DNA of 64,000 nucleotides from Paroedura picta. Lineage: Eukaryota; Chordata; Lepidosauria; Squamata; Gekkonidae. How positions within the stretch are numbered: position 1 is the stretch's first letter; each line of letters opens with the position of its first letter. The stretch lies in NCBI RefSeq assembly GCF_049243985.1, contig NC_135369.1:26582765-26646764 (forward strand), written 5' to 3'. A model generated the notes under the pieces. It worked only from the letters and a program-made list of their open reading frames with translations, did not search any database and was not told where the DNA came from. A program made the position numbers and the translations under genes. This document shows, piece by piece, positions 28,786 to 39,690 of the stretch.

Positions 28786-29790
28786 GAAGAAGGAGAAGGC
28801 AATGGAGGAGGCGGCGAGGAGGTCAGACTGTCCAGTCGGAGGAGGAAGAAGTGGGAGCTTCCCATGCACTGACATGGGAGCTGGCCCCAGCTGCCCCCAC
28901 CCCCGACCACCCCCTCGCCAGCAGTGCCAGCCCCGCCACCATTTCTTGCTGTGCCGCACCATGGCCGAGAGGAAGAATGCATTTGAGCAGCATGACTCAG
29001 CAAGTGACAATGACCCCCAGGTTGAGCCCATAGTTTCCCTTCCTAAGCAAGCAAGAAAACAAAGCTCTGGAAGATGACGAGGAAGAACTCTTTAAGATAT
29101 GTGCAAAGCTGTTCCGGTTTGCATCAGAAAACGATTTTCCAAAATGGAAAGAGTGAGGCTCTGGTGATGGAAGAACTCCTGAAGCACCAAGAGAAGGGGA
29201 CCATTCGCCTCTTGATGATGAGAGAGAAAATCTAAAAAATCTGTGCAAGTCATTACATTACACCTTTGTGGGAGCTGAAGCTGCATGCTGGGAGTGACCG
29301 GGCATGGGTGAATGCACATGTAACTTTCCCGTTGAGAGACCCAAACTTGAACATTTGGCAATTCCATTTTTAAATGCAGAAAATGCATGAAAATTCAAGG
29401 CAAAATTTGAAGAATGTAGGAATAAAGTTGATAAGAAGTTAAAGCAGGAGCAGACAAAAATTATAATGCCAATAAAGTTGCAGAGAAATTAGAAGAACTT
29501 TCTGTAAAGGAGGAAAGCAAAGAAGCAGAGAAGAAAGAAGTGAAGGAGGAAACTGATGAAAAGCAGTAAATAATCTTCTTATATTTAATTTTGTTTTATA
29601 AGGGACTTTATAAAAGTATTGTATTCCAACATTCAAAGTTTGTAAGCTTTTGCTGTTTTTGAAGAGATCTTCAGAAAAAAAAGTCCCCAGTCAAGAAAAT
29701 GTACTGTGCTAAATTTCCTTTTCCATAGTGAAAACATTTATAGTCATCCAAGAGAGTGAATAAAGCTTTGAAAAATGCTAAAATACAAAT
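28786..29790 (+). pseudogene. RANBP1: RANBP1 processed pseudogene
   Basis: An intronless copy of the RAN-binding protein 1 mRNA. ATG at 28961, the stop-equivalent DEKQ-TAA at 29567-29569 and the length of 203 codons match human RANBP1 (201). Recognisable blocks are '[14 protein letters not shown]', 'EEELFK', '[10 protein letters not shown]', 'HEKGtIRLLM' and 'EKLEELSVKEE' in different frames. A frameshift sits early, near 29045, and further stops follow, so it is dead. Target duplications aaaatggaacagttaaa (28769-28785) and aaaatagaacagttaaa (29791-29807) match 16 of 17, and an AATAAA lies at 29759. This fits LINE-driven retrocopying. Any promoter would be accidental. Confidence 0.92.
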
Positions 29791-30019
29791 AAAATAGAAC
29801 AGTTAAAAGGTTGGGTACTGGGAAATGTCTTAACCTGGCACATACAGCAGGGATTGCATGAACATTGTTGCATCTTCCAAATGCAAGGGCGCCACTACTT
29901 AAAAAGCCCTGTCTACTACCCACTCCATATCTGCAGATGAGGCACAGAGAACAGGCTCTTAACCAGCAGGATGAGAGGAGGCATTCTTTTGAGTATGCTG
30001 GCTCCAGGCCTAATTTATG

Positions 30020-30235
30020 GTCTTAAATAGGGTTGATTGGGAAACTCCTGGTGATTTGGGGATGGCACCCGGAAAGGACAGGGACCTTCCAGAGGACGAT
30101 GACAATGCCTTCCAAATAATCCATTTCCTCCAAGGAACTGATCTCTGTAGTCTGGAGATGAGCTGTAATTCTTAGGGAATCCCCAGGTCCTATCTGGAGG
30201 CTGGCATCCGTAGCTATAGAAATGATTCCAGCCCC
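30020..30235 (+). mobile_element. Relative of the 24486-24700 element
   Basis: Shares 'ccttccaaataatccatttc'-type and 'ctgatctctgtagtctggag' text and the 'atctggaggctggcatcc' end with the element at 24486-24700. Confidence 0.55.
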
Positions 30236-30276
30236 GATGCCAGCCTGTCTAATTTTAGCACGATAGAAATTAATGA

Positions 30277-30440
30277 GCTTTCGGGGAAGTAAGATTTGGA
30301 GAGTCAAAGGTCCCTTCCTCAGATGTATTCAAGTGGGTAGCCCTGTTAGTCTGAAGCAGCACAACAGCACTCAAACTCATGTCTTGAATAAATCTTTGTT
30401 GGTCTTAAAGGTGTCACTGGACTCTGATTTTGTTTTCCCA
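30277..30440 (+). repeat. 'ttgttggtcttaaaggtgcc' repeat, clear copy
   Basis: 'ttgaataaatctttgttggt' and 'cttaaaggtgtcactggact' define the family, with an extra reversed-order piece ('gtgggtagccctgttagtct') at its left. Confidence 0.65.
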
Positions 30441-30559
30441 GATGTGGGAATGTAACTCCTGACCGAGTCTTGACAAAACATTTAGAGAGCACACGGTATA
30501 CATTGCGATCCTCCCTCCCTCCAATCAAGCCTCTATAAATGTGCATTGACATATCCACC

Positions 30560-31330
30560 GGGCGCTGCCCGTCGCCCTCCTCAGACTGAACGAGGCAGCG
30601 CCTGACTGCCGCGCCTCTTTAAAGGGGCTCTACACCGCCCTTCTTCTGCCCTTCTGAAAAATGGCGCGTTCAAATACATGAAGTCCGTGAGGGGGTCACG
30701 TGATCAGAGGCATGTCGTACCGGCCGGCTAAGTTTTTGTGCTGACGTGTACCGACACGCTCGCGCTTGCGCACCGAGGGCGAGTGAGACGTGTGCGCATG
30801 CCTAGTAGGAGCCTGAGAGCCGCCGCTACCGGGAACGGGCTGGAGCGGAGGAGGAAGAGGAGGGGAGAGCGGCGCGGGGCGGGCGAGAAAGGGGTCAGAG
30901 GTCGTGCCAGAGGGAGGGTTAAGTGGCGGGGAGGCTTCCCTGAGGTTGGCATGAGTTGACCTTTGGCCCCTCTGTCGCCCAGGCCATGGCCCCCCGGCGG
31001 CCCCCGGAGCTCTACCGGGCCCCCTTTCCCCTCTACGCCCTGCGCGTGCACCCCGAGGCGGGCCTGGCTGTCCTCGGGGGTGGCGGCGGAGCTGCCAAGA
31101 CCGGCATCAAGAACGGCCTGGTAAGGGACGGGGCGCCCATCACCCGGCACTCGGGCCGGCACCGCACCCGCCAGCACGCCCATGAGCCCCGGGCCGCCCG
31201 ATCTGGGCCTGTCACACGGCCATCGGGCAGAAGCAGCATCCCTGCTGCGGCCTGAGACAGGGGCAGCGCTGGCTGGGGGGCCGGGAACGGGCAGCGCTGG
31301 AGGCAGCTGGCCTCGGTTCAGGGAACGGGC
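30560..31330. promoter_or_regulatory. CpG island and PREB promoter
   Basis: Dense CpG over about 770 bp covering the PREB start. It has no obvious TATA box. The palindrome TCACGTGA at 30696-30703, about 285 bp before the ATG, is a USF/TFE/MITF-type E-box. The island continues through exon 1. Confidence 0.75.
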
Positions 31331-34300
31331 TAGTTGCACCGGATTCCCCTGGCACTTTTCAGGGGAGGAAAATGGAGTCTGGTGGTAGCTCGGGGATGGA
31401 AGATTGACCTAGCCTAAGCTTTCATTTGCTAGCATTCATCAGAGGCAGGGGTTTTAAAAGGATTTGTTTATTATTTAGGTATTCATTCAGCTTCTTTGCC
31501 GCCCCTCACTGTGACATCTCAGGGTGGTGCACATAGAACAGAGAGAACAAGAAACTACGTTAAACATTTGCAACCATTTGAAAACAAAGAAATATAACTG
31601 TCATAGATAACTGATGAATAGCCTAAAAACAAAATCAAGATTCCAGTGGCACCTTTAAGACCAACATTTTGTTTTGTTGTGCTGCTTCAGACCAACACGG
31701 CTACCCACTTGAATCTATCTTGATGAGTAGCCTATAACAAATGAACAGCATGTAACAGATGAATAGGGATGTATTGAGCATTGGGGTTAGTTTCCTGGCT
31801 GTTGGGTTGATCATGGGGTCCCTCATTGCTGGATGGACATTTTATGGGTGGACACTTCATGGATCTCTTGAAGTGACCTCTGATACATGTACCATTATGT
31901 CGGAATATATATTTCAGTCTCTTGGAGTGCCACCTGTTTTCTTTTGCTGCTGTGGTCTAAGGCTGCTGCCTGTCTGGAACAGGTGTTCCACACAAGTTAC
32001 CTTGCCTTTTTGTGGTCTGGGATGGGGAAAGAAAAAGGTTGCCTTAGGCAGTTTGGGAGATTCTGACTGCGATGCTCTGGAGCTCTGGTGTTCTCCCCAA
32101 AGTCTGGTGAATTCCCTGCTACTGCCCTTCTAGTGTCAAGGATTGTGCCCTAGTGGTGTATGGGGAGGGGGCTGGCAATTGTGTGGTACAAGTCTTCCCT
32201 ATTATGACTGGATGGACAGGGATGAAATTGGAAAGCCCTGGAAACAAAGGTGTTGATTATGGAAGTTACTATGGTGAATTTTGCAAGCTGTTCCCCTAAA
32301 CTTCTCCATCTTTCTTTCCCAGCATTTCTTGCAACTGGACTGGAGGGGAGGCGACCTGTGTGCTTCACTGTTGCATGCACACGACACAGAGACCCGGGCC
32401 ACCATGACCATGGCATTGGCAGGGAACATAATTGCCGCAGGGCAGGATGCCACCTGCCACATCCTAAACTTCCACCTGCAGAAACCAAGCCAGAAAGGGG
32501 GTAGTGGCGATTCTGCCCCCAATAGAGCAAGTGAGAGCTTAGCAGTTACCTTTTAAAAAGCAATTTTATTATAAAACTCATCCTACCCAGGGAGCCGTAG
32601 GTTGAAGAAAAGGCCTGTATATATAATAAAATGCCCTGATGTGGATGGCCACATATTGGAAGCTAAGCAGGGTTGGTCCTGATCAGTATTTGGGTGGGAG
32701 ACCATCAAGAAAGTCCAGGGTTGCAACACCGAGGGAGGCAATGGTAAACCAGCTCTGAACATCTCTCACCTTGAAAACCCTACGGCAGCCTTTTTCAAAT
32801 GTTTGACCATGGAGGAGTCCCTGAAATAATTTTTCAGACTTTGAGGAGCCTTGGAAGTGATGTCAGCTCCCTATGACCCCTACCACACATCCAGAAATGA
32901 CATCACTACCCACACCCCTAGCCCTCCTTTTGCTCCCTCCCCCTGCTTTTACTACTACTATGCTGGCTCTGCCTTTCCGGCTCTGCCGGAAAGAAAAGCA
33001 GGAGCTGAGAAGACACCCCAGGCCTCCCCCATACCATGCCAGCTCCCACAACCCCCTGGGGTTCATGGACCCCTGGTTGGGAACCCCTGCTCTACAGGTT
33101 TATCGTAAGTTGGCTATGACTTGATGGCACTGTCCACCGTCATGTACAGAATGCCTGTTAAAATATACAGTATACTGAGATAGATAAGTATTTCCCACAG
33201 TGATTAAACATCACCCCAGAGGGGAAGAACCTGCAGTGTTTCTTGAAGATGCTCCAGTTTGTTCAGATTTTACAGAACTGCAGGACCGGAAAGTTGACTT
33301 ACCAAATGCCTATAAGGCACAGCTGGTAGAGTCCGAAGGGCCCTCTTGGCTTAGTTCAGTGGTCTCTGAACAGGTTGCTATGGGCAAAGGAAGTGGGGGT
33401 GAAAAGCCTAGCACGGTGGTCTGGCTCACTAGTTTGTCAGGGAGCAGTTACATGTGCTCAGAGCTCTCAATTTCATTCTGCTTGCAGGTGGCAATGAGAA
33501 GGGTCCCCGGAGGCGTAAGGCTCCCCCAGCCAGCGGGGCAAGTAGTACCAGTGACACCCGGAAGGAGACGAAAGAAGTGACCGTGGAAACCCTGCACTGT
33601 GTCCAGACGGATACCAGCCCTGATGCCCTGCAGAAGGCTGTGTGCTTTAGTGGTGACCACACCCTCCTGGCCACGGGTGGCGTGGATGGATTCCTACGGG
33701 TCTGGGAGGTACAGGCAGCTCTGGTCTAGGGGTGAGAGCTGGGGGAGACACCCTACAACTGGGAATGGGTTCTAAAGCCTTTGGGGAGGGCCGTATATAA
33801 ATACAATAAATAAAAGGGTGTTGTGATTATGTACAGCAAAGATGGGCTTCTTGTACCTGAAAGTAAAGAGAGGGCTCCCTCCCTGTTCCCCAAATTAGCC
33901 CTCCTGGGGGCGAAGCAATGCCAAAGTCCTTTTCACTTTCCCTTTCTGCAGTTTCCCAGCATGAAGAAAACTCTCGAGTTCCAGGCCCACAATGGGGAGA
34001 TTGAGGACATAGCGCTGAGTCCAGATAATAAGGTGAGAGGGGTGTCTTGGCCAAGTCCGGATTTGTCGGGTGTGTTTCTGCTACAAAAGGCTACATCTTT
34101 TGGAGAAGACAAGTTCATTACTAGGTTTCCCACTGCCTTATCCAACAAGGGCACCTTTCTTCCCCCTCCCTGGTCCAGTGAGGAACAGTGATTTATTGAC
34201 ACGAACAATAAAAAATAATTTCTACTGGAGAGTCTCCGGTCCAGGGAGAACCGTGTGGGAACCATGTGCCTTTCTGGTCCCAGCCAAGGCAGACTGGGTT

Positions 34301-36638
34301 ACAGAATCTGACTCTGGGTCATGTGGAGCAACTTGAGTCCTGCAAAACACCAGCATTTTTTTTGGAGGCAGGGAGAGCAAAGAACACTTTTCTAACTCTG
34401 GGCCAAGGTGGCTTTATTACACCTGAAGGTTTAGCATTAACACTGAGCTCTTTCTCAGGCCAGGTGTCCAGGGAAGAAGCATTTTAAAAACAGGATCAGA
34501 GAATCTGCTTTACCCTTGAGCATATGCTGTACTTGAGGATATGCACCATTCCAAATCTCCTCACCCCAGAGTCCAATAGCTAGGGATTCCCTAGCCCTTG
34601 TTTAGTTCCAGATGAAGAAGACGGGAGGGGCAGGCTTAGGATTCCTATGTTCTCTCTGAGATAATTTGACGAGCAGAAAAATATATACAGAGCCCTGACA
34701 GCCTAGACAAGCTGGATCTCATCAGAGTTCAGGAGCCAAGAAAGGACAAGACTGGGATGGGATTGGGGGAACAAGAAAGGCAGCAGCAAACCACCTTGGC
34801 TCCTCTCTCGTCTTGGGAGACCCCATGAGCTGTAACTTGGTGGTGTCACCATGAATTGGTAGTGACTTGATGGCACATTTTATTAGCTTAGTGAAATATC
34901 CATGCCCTGTAGAAGTTTGGGCCTGTCTGTAACTCACAGAATCGTAGAATTGGAAAGGACTTCCAGCACTGCCGTACTGCTAGAAGCCGGAAAGGACTGA
35001 GCAGCCGAGACCTGTGCTTGCCTCTGGCTGGGATTGTGTGGGGAGGTGGTGAGTGTCCTTACGCTGCATTCAGCACTGCCCTCTCGTGGCTCTGCAGGTA
35101 GTGACGGTGGGCCGGGACTTCCAGTGTTGCGTGTGGCAGAGGGACCAGCTCGTGACTGGGCTGCACTGGAACGAGAACCTTCCGGGCATCCCGGACAAGG
35201 CCTACCGCTACCAGGCTTGCAGGTAAGAAGCATGGTTGGGTCAGTGATCTGGGCTTTGCGTGAGCTTTGTTATGCTTCGTGGGGGGGGATCTCTTCCTAT
35301 GATGCTTCCTCCTCCTCGCACAGGTTTGGGACAGTGGAGGACCAAGCCAAGGCGCTGCGGCTGTACACGGTGCAGATCCCTTACAAGCGGGAGCGACGAC
35401 CACCCCCTTGCTACATCACCAAGTGGGACGGGCACAGCTTCCTGCCCTTGCTCACCCAGCCTTGTGGCAACGAGGTCATCTCCTGCCTCTCCGTCAGGTA
35501 GGCCTACCAGTTCCGTTATGTTTCTGTGCCCCCTCCCTCTGAAAGATTGGAACAGGACAGAAGACCAACTGGGTAACTGGCATGTGCTTGTATTTTATTT
35601 CTGAACCATCTCCTGCTAACCTGTAAGCCCCGTCCTGTGTCAGGCACCTTTATTCCTCCCAGATGTAATTATTGATGAAAAAAAGGTACTCTCCATGTAC
35701 TCAGAGGCACTGTCTGTCTTAGAAGCAGTCCACAAAGCAATTCCAGTCTGCTGTAGCTCCGGTCTGCATGGCTCTGAAACTCACAGCTGTTGTCTGTTTG
35801 TGTCTTCCAGTGACACTGGCACGTTCCTGGGTCTGGGCACCGTGACAGGCTCCGTTGCCATCTTTGTTGCCTTCTCTTTGCAGGTAGGTGATCTTCAGAT
35901 AACCCTCCAGGTGGGACTTCCTGGGAGTAGAGAGGCCTCAGTGCTTTGAGATCCCAAGGCAGCTGTGTTTTGGAGCAAGTGCATGGAGCCTGCTGTGTGG
36001 GGCTGGACTAGCCAGCGGGCAAGCAAAGGTCCCTATGGACCAAATATAGGGTTGGTAGACCAATGCATTTTCCTTCCGGGGGCTCAGCAAGGTTAAAAGT
36101 CTTGGATCTAGCCCCTGCGTGGGAACACTGGGATCCTGCCGAGCCTCCACTAAAGAACGCCTTGTCTGCATCCACAGAGGTTGTACTATGTGCGGGAGGC
36201 GCACGGCATTGTGGTCACTGCTGTGGCCTTCCTGCCTGAGACCCCTGAGCTGCTGAAGGACAACGAGGCGGCCCTGCTGAGCGTGGCCGTGGACAGCCGC
36301 TGCCGTCTGCACCGGATCCCCTGCCGGCGTATGTCCGGGGATGGGAGGGTGGAAATGGGGGGCACCAGGGCTGAAGCACACCGCTGCCTGGGTTGGAGAT
36401 TTCACCCTGCCAGTGAGGTCTTTTGGCAGCAGGTCTTCTAGGGGAGTGAGGCATAGAGGAAAACTCTGTGTTTCAGAGTGGAGCGTTGGGATAATGCACA
36501 TGTGCACAGTGCTCACAACTCAAATGCTCATGTTTCTTTACAGGGAGTTTCCCAGTGTGGCTGGTGCTGCTCTTGTGTGCTGGACTGCTGGTGGGCACAG
36601 TCCTGCTGCTACAGCTGGCCTTCCCTGGCTTCCTCTAG
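30986..36638 (+). CDS. PREB: PREB (Sec12), ER guanine nucleotide exchange factor for SAR1 (complete, 9 exons)
   Basis: ER membrane WD40 protein that loads GTP onto SAR1 and starts COPII coat assembly; also named prolactin regulatory element binding (family knowledge). Exons: 30986-31120, 32323-32500, 33488-33708, 33952-34032, 35098-35222, 35324-35497, 35811-35883, 36178-36328, 36544-36638. Phases join throughout, giving 410 residues (human 417). Seen: [13 protein letters not shown], the K-loop region of Sec12, in exon 1; WD-type [15 protein letters not shown] in exon 3; [19 protein letters not shown] in exon 7; and a C-terminal membrane anchor of about 23 hydrophobic residues ending LAFPGFL. 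The start has a strong context (caggccATGg). The exon 2 donor gtagtg is weak but the phase requires it. Confidence 0.96.
31385..31725. repeat. Fragments of 'ttgttggtcttaaaggtgcc' repeat in PREB intron 1
   Basis: A weak piece at 31385-31450, an L2-type reverse tail at 31470-31545, and a clear copy at 31620-31715 reading 'ttccagtggcacctttaaga' then 'agaccaacacggctaccca'. Confidence 0.55.
32632..33150 (+). mobile_element. 5S-rRNA-derived SINE, split by a MITE
   Basis: 'tattggaagctaagcagggt' and 'tttgggtgggagaccatca' are clear 5S parts; the body 'ttgaaaaccctacgg' is cut at 32785 and the tail 'gtaagttggctatgacttga' resumes at 33090. It lies in PREB intron 2. Confidence 0.85.
32786..33089. mobile_element. 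hAT-type MITE nested in a 5S-SINE
   Basis: Ends CAGCCTTTTTCAAA… and …GGTTGGGAACCCCTG. Flanking CCCTACGG and CTCTACAG agree at 6 of 8 and are 5S-SINE sequence. No coding capacity. Confidence 0.72.
34700..34880 (+). mobile_element. 5S-rRNA-derived SINE, diverged
   Basis: 'ggatctcatcagagttcagg', 'gaaaggcagcagcaaaccac' and the tail 'attggtagtgacttgatggc' follow the family order. It lies in PREB intron 4. Confidence 0.55.
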
Positions 36639-36995
36639 GATCGAGCGCTGGGAAAACTTGAACTCTACTCTGGCCTCCCTGGGGGGCCGTGCTGACCCCA
36701 TTTCTGGGCTCACAGACTAGAGAAGGATTCAGAGAATGTCGCTCCTTGTGAATGTGGGCTCAGCGGCGCTTGACTGAGCTGCTTGCCCCGAGAAAGGGAG
36801 GCAGGGCCTCGCTTGGATCAAGTCCCAGGCATGAACTTTGGTCCTCTTGATCTCGTCCCCTGGGGGAGGACGCCCCCCCCCTCTGTTTTCCTCGACTGTT
36901 CAGTTGAAACATTCCAGGCTCTGAGTGGGTCAGTCCCATTCCCTCTGACAAACAAAGTCTCTCAGCTGCAATTAAACAGGATGATGGAGTAAAAT
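36639..36995 (+). other. PREB: PREB 3'UTR with ATTAAA poly(A) signal at 36971-36976
   Basis: The first acceptable poly(A) hexamer after the stop is ATTAAA at 36971-36976, giving a short 3'UTR of about 350 bp. Confidence 0.6.
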
Positions 36996-39195
36996 CTCTT
37001 CTCCCTGCCTTCTTCCCTGGTTGTCTGTCGCCTCTCCTTTGGGAGCTTGTGCAGGGCTGCCTTTGAAGGAAGGGGAACTACCTGAGCAGGACCATTGCTG
37101 GTGCTGTGGCATCACAAACAGCCGCGCATCCTCCAGGGCTTGGAAAGGGGGAGCTGAGCCCCTGCTTCCTGCTCTGCCTTTGCTGTTGTGGGGGGAAAGG
37201 TTGGGACTGTGCTTCGGTTGTCAGTCACTCACTGTGCACAGATAAGTTCCCAAGCGCCAGGCCCAGCAGATCCACAGGAAAGGAGCAAGTTGCAGGTGCT
37301 GTGGCAACTCTACCTGAGAGCTCAGTGGGATAGACCAGGGGTCCCCCGGTTGCTGCCTGTTGGCACCATGACTTCTTCTGGCACCTTTCCGGATGCCTGC
37401 GTGATATTTTTAGACAGTAGGTAGCGCCCATTGGGGCTTCTGCCCAGCAAGGCTTCTGACTGACAGCTAGGATTTAAAATGTCCTTTGCATAGCAGCTGC
37501 TACTACAGCACTAGGATCCTCCCTGAGTTACTGGAGGTAAGCAGCCCCAGCCATTCTGCGGCTCACTTTGCCTCCTGCGGCAGTCAACTGCATGTCAGCC
37601 GTTCTGTGGCTGTGCCCACCCTGCTATCTTGGAATCCCAAAGGGGCCCACAGGCTCAGCTGGGTGTCGTGGTTAAAAGCAGCAGCCTCTAGGGAGCCGGA
37701 TTTGATTCCCCACTCCTCCACGTGCAGCCAGCCGGGCAACTTTGGACCAGTCAGTTCTGTTAGAGCTGTTCCTACAGAGTTCTGTCAGAGCTCTCTCAGC
37801 CCCTCCTGCCTCATAGGGTGTCTGTTGTGGGGAAAGGAAGATGATTGTAAGCTGCTTTGAGATTCTTTCGGGTAGCGAATAGCGGGATACAAAAACCAAC
37901 TCTTCAAAACAATTGGGGACCCCCTGGGGTAGGCGACACTGTCTAGTAGCCTGGCTCAGTAAAAGGTAGTTTCATGTGTCCCAAGTAAGGGTATGGGTAC
38001 GTGGTTGCCTGCACCTTCACCTGCTCCTCATCCCATCAGTGCAGCTGTTATGGCAGCCTTTGCCCAGTTGAAGAAGGGACACAAGGAGCTCCCTGAGGTC
38101 ATTTAGATATGTCTTTGTTGTGCCACTCCGAATTACCTGCACCTAATTACCCGAGCGCTTCTGGGTGCGAGAGAGGTGAGTGAAGAAGGAATGCCTCTGC
38201 TTGCCTAGCCTGATTCCTTCACCCGGCAGCAGGCGCAGCTTCCGAACGGGCCCTCCTTTTCCCCTGGAGGCCATCCTCCTCCCAACTTCTGTTTCAAGGG
38301 TTGGGGGTCTGTGGCCTCCCATCAGCCCAGGAGGATTGCAGGTGTCCTTGGTCCTGCCCCAAGCTGGCAAGCGTAGAAGGAAATCAAATCACGCAGAGGT
38401 GCATGAAGGGTCAGTATCCGTATCTGCTGCCCCACTCTTTTCTCTGCAGGGGGCTCCCCAAGATAAGAGGGGGGTCCCGCATGTCCAGTAGCAATGAATG
38501 TCTGAAAGCCAATGCACGTGAGTCATTGCTGGAGAGGGAAATACCACACCGGTGCCATCTCAAAAGTGCATTTAGGAAAGGAAGTGGAACGTGAATGTTT
38601 TTTGTTCAGCCGCCATTTGCCGTGTGAAACTCCGAACGGCCAACAGTAACGTGTGATTCATTTGCTGTTGCCCCTCCCTGATCCAGCAGCAGCACAGAGC
38701 CGCGAAATATTCCAAGCAGCTGCCTTCCTCCCACGGAAAGACAGCCTACGGAGCCGAGACTTTCTAATGAGATGTTTGGTGTATAAATTTGCACTCGAAG
38801 CCTCTGACCTTAAGGCGAAATCCTCTGCAGGAAAACTTCCCTGGCGTCGTCCCTGCTGCAAACGAGGCAAAGTACCAGTGGTGGTTCTCAGTGTAGGAGG
38901 CAGAAGGTGCTGCACCTTCTCCATTCACAATTACACACACGGTCACAGCACAGCAGGATTCTGTGCAGGAGCGGAACAGGCTTCAGGCGGCTGTCGTGCT
39001 CGGCTGCCTGGAAGGAACTAGCTTGCTGACTCTTGGTTGTGCAGGACTGAGAGATTTTGAGGCTCTCCTTGGCCTTATGGGGAAACACATCTCCCTAACA
39101 GCATATTTGCCCTGTACCTACCCTTCGCTTCGGGGCGACTCTCACTGCAAACTTGGCACACAGTCCTCTTGGGCTGAAGCCAGTGGCACTGGTTA
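36996..39195. other. Intergenic, between converging PREB and ABHD1
   Basis: Contains one Sauria-like SINE (37660-37910) and otherwise mostly unique sequence. 38580-38990 is balanced in base content and looks constrained by eye only. No gene was recognised. Confidence 0.5.
37660..37910 (+). mobile_element. Sauria-like tRNA SINE
   Basis: 'ctcagctgggtgtcgtggtt' head, 'gagccggatttgattcccca' B-box region, 'tgcctcatagggtgtctgtt' body and an 'aaaaaccaactcttcaaaac' tail. Confidence 0.8.
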
Positions 39196-39690
39196 ATTGA
39201 AGGAGATTGGAAGTTTAATTAAGAGGAGCCAGAGCTCTCAGGCAAGGAAGTGGGAGGCGGGAGAAGGTTCATCAGCATCCCTACAAGGTGCAACGATGCC
39301 ACTGCGGTGGGCATGCCCTCACCTGCCTCCATCAGCGGAAGCGAAAAGCGATGTCATTCCACAGCGCTGAAAAAAACGTAGCTCTGTATTTGGCTCAGCG
39401 TCCCACTGTTTGCTCCCCAAACGCTTGAAGTCTCCGGTGCCAGCAGCTGATGCGGCTGAGGGCGCCCTGGGACATCCCGTCAAGGCACAGCCTTTCACGT
39501 AGGACGGATCATACTTGGAAACAAGGGCAGATGGGTCTGTAATATGGAAGCACATGTCTTGGCTGTAAGCTGGCCACCTCCCTAAAAGCGGAGGTAAATT
39601 CCGGCCCTCTACCCAGGAGGGCGTGTAGGATCAGAGCCACAGGCGGGCAAGCCAGGCCTGCAGCCTCCTGGCCCAGTCCTCAGCAGGGTC
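39196..39690 (-). other. ABHD1: ABHD1 3'UTR with probable ATTAAA signal
   Basis: On the minus strand the first plausible hexamer after the stop is ATTAAA (39219-39214 in + coordinates), giving a 3'UTR of about 480 bp. The assignment is inferred. Confidence 0.45.

Larger units (their letters stand above)
25736..30559. other. Intergenic, upstream of both TCF23 and PREB
   Basis: The two genes diverge here. Repeats are listed separately; 26570-27550 and 27700-28100 hold no recognised gene. A CTG run near 25904 is a short trinucleotide repeat. 26930-27180 is repeat-free with CACCTG and 'gcataaaaacag'; it could be a TCF23 regulatory stretch, but that is weak. Confidence 0.5.
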
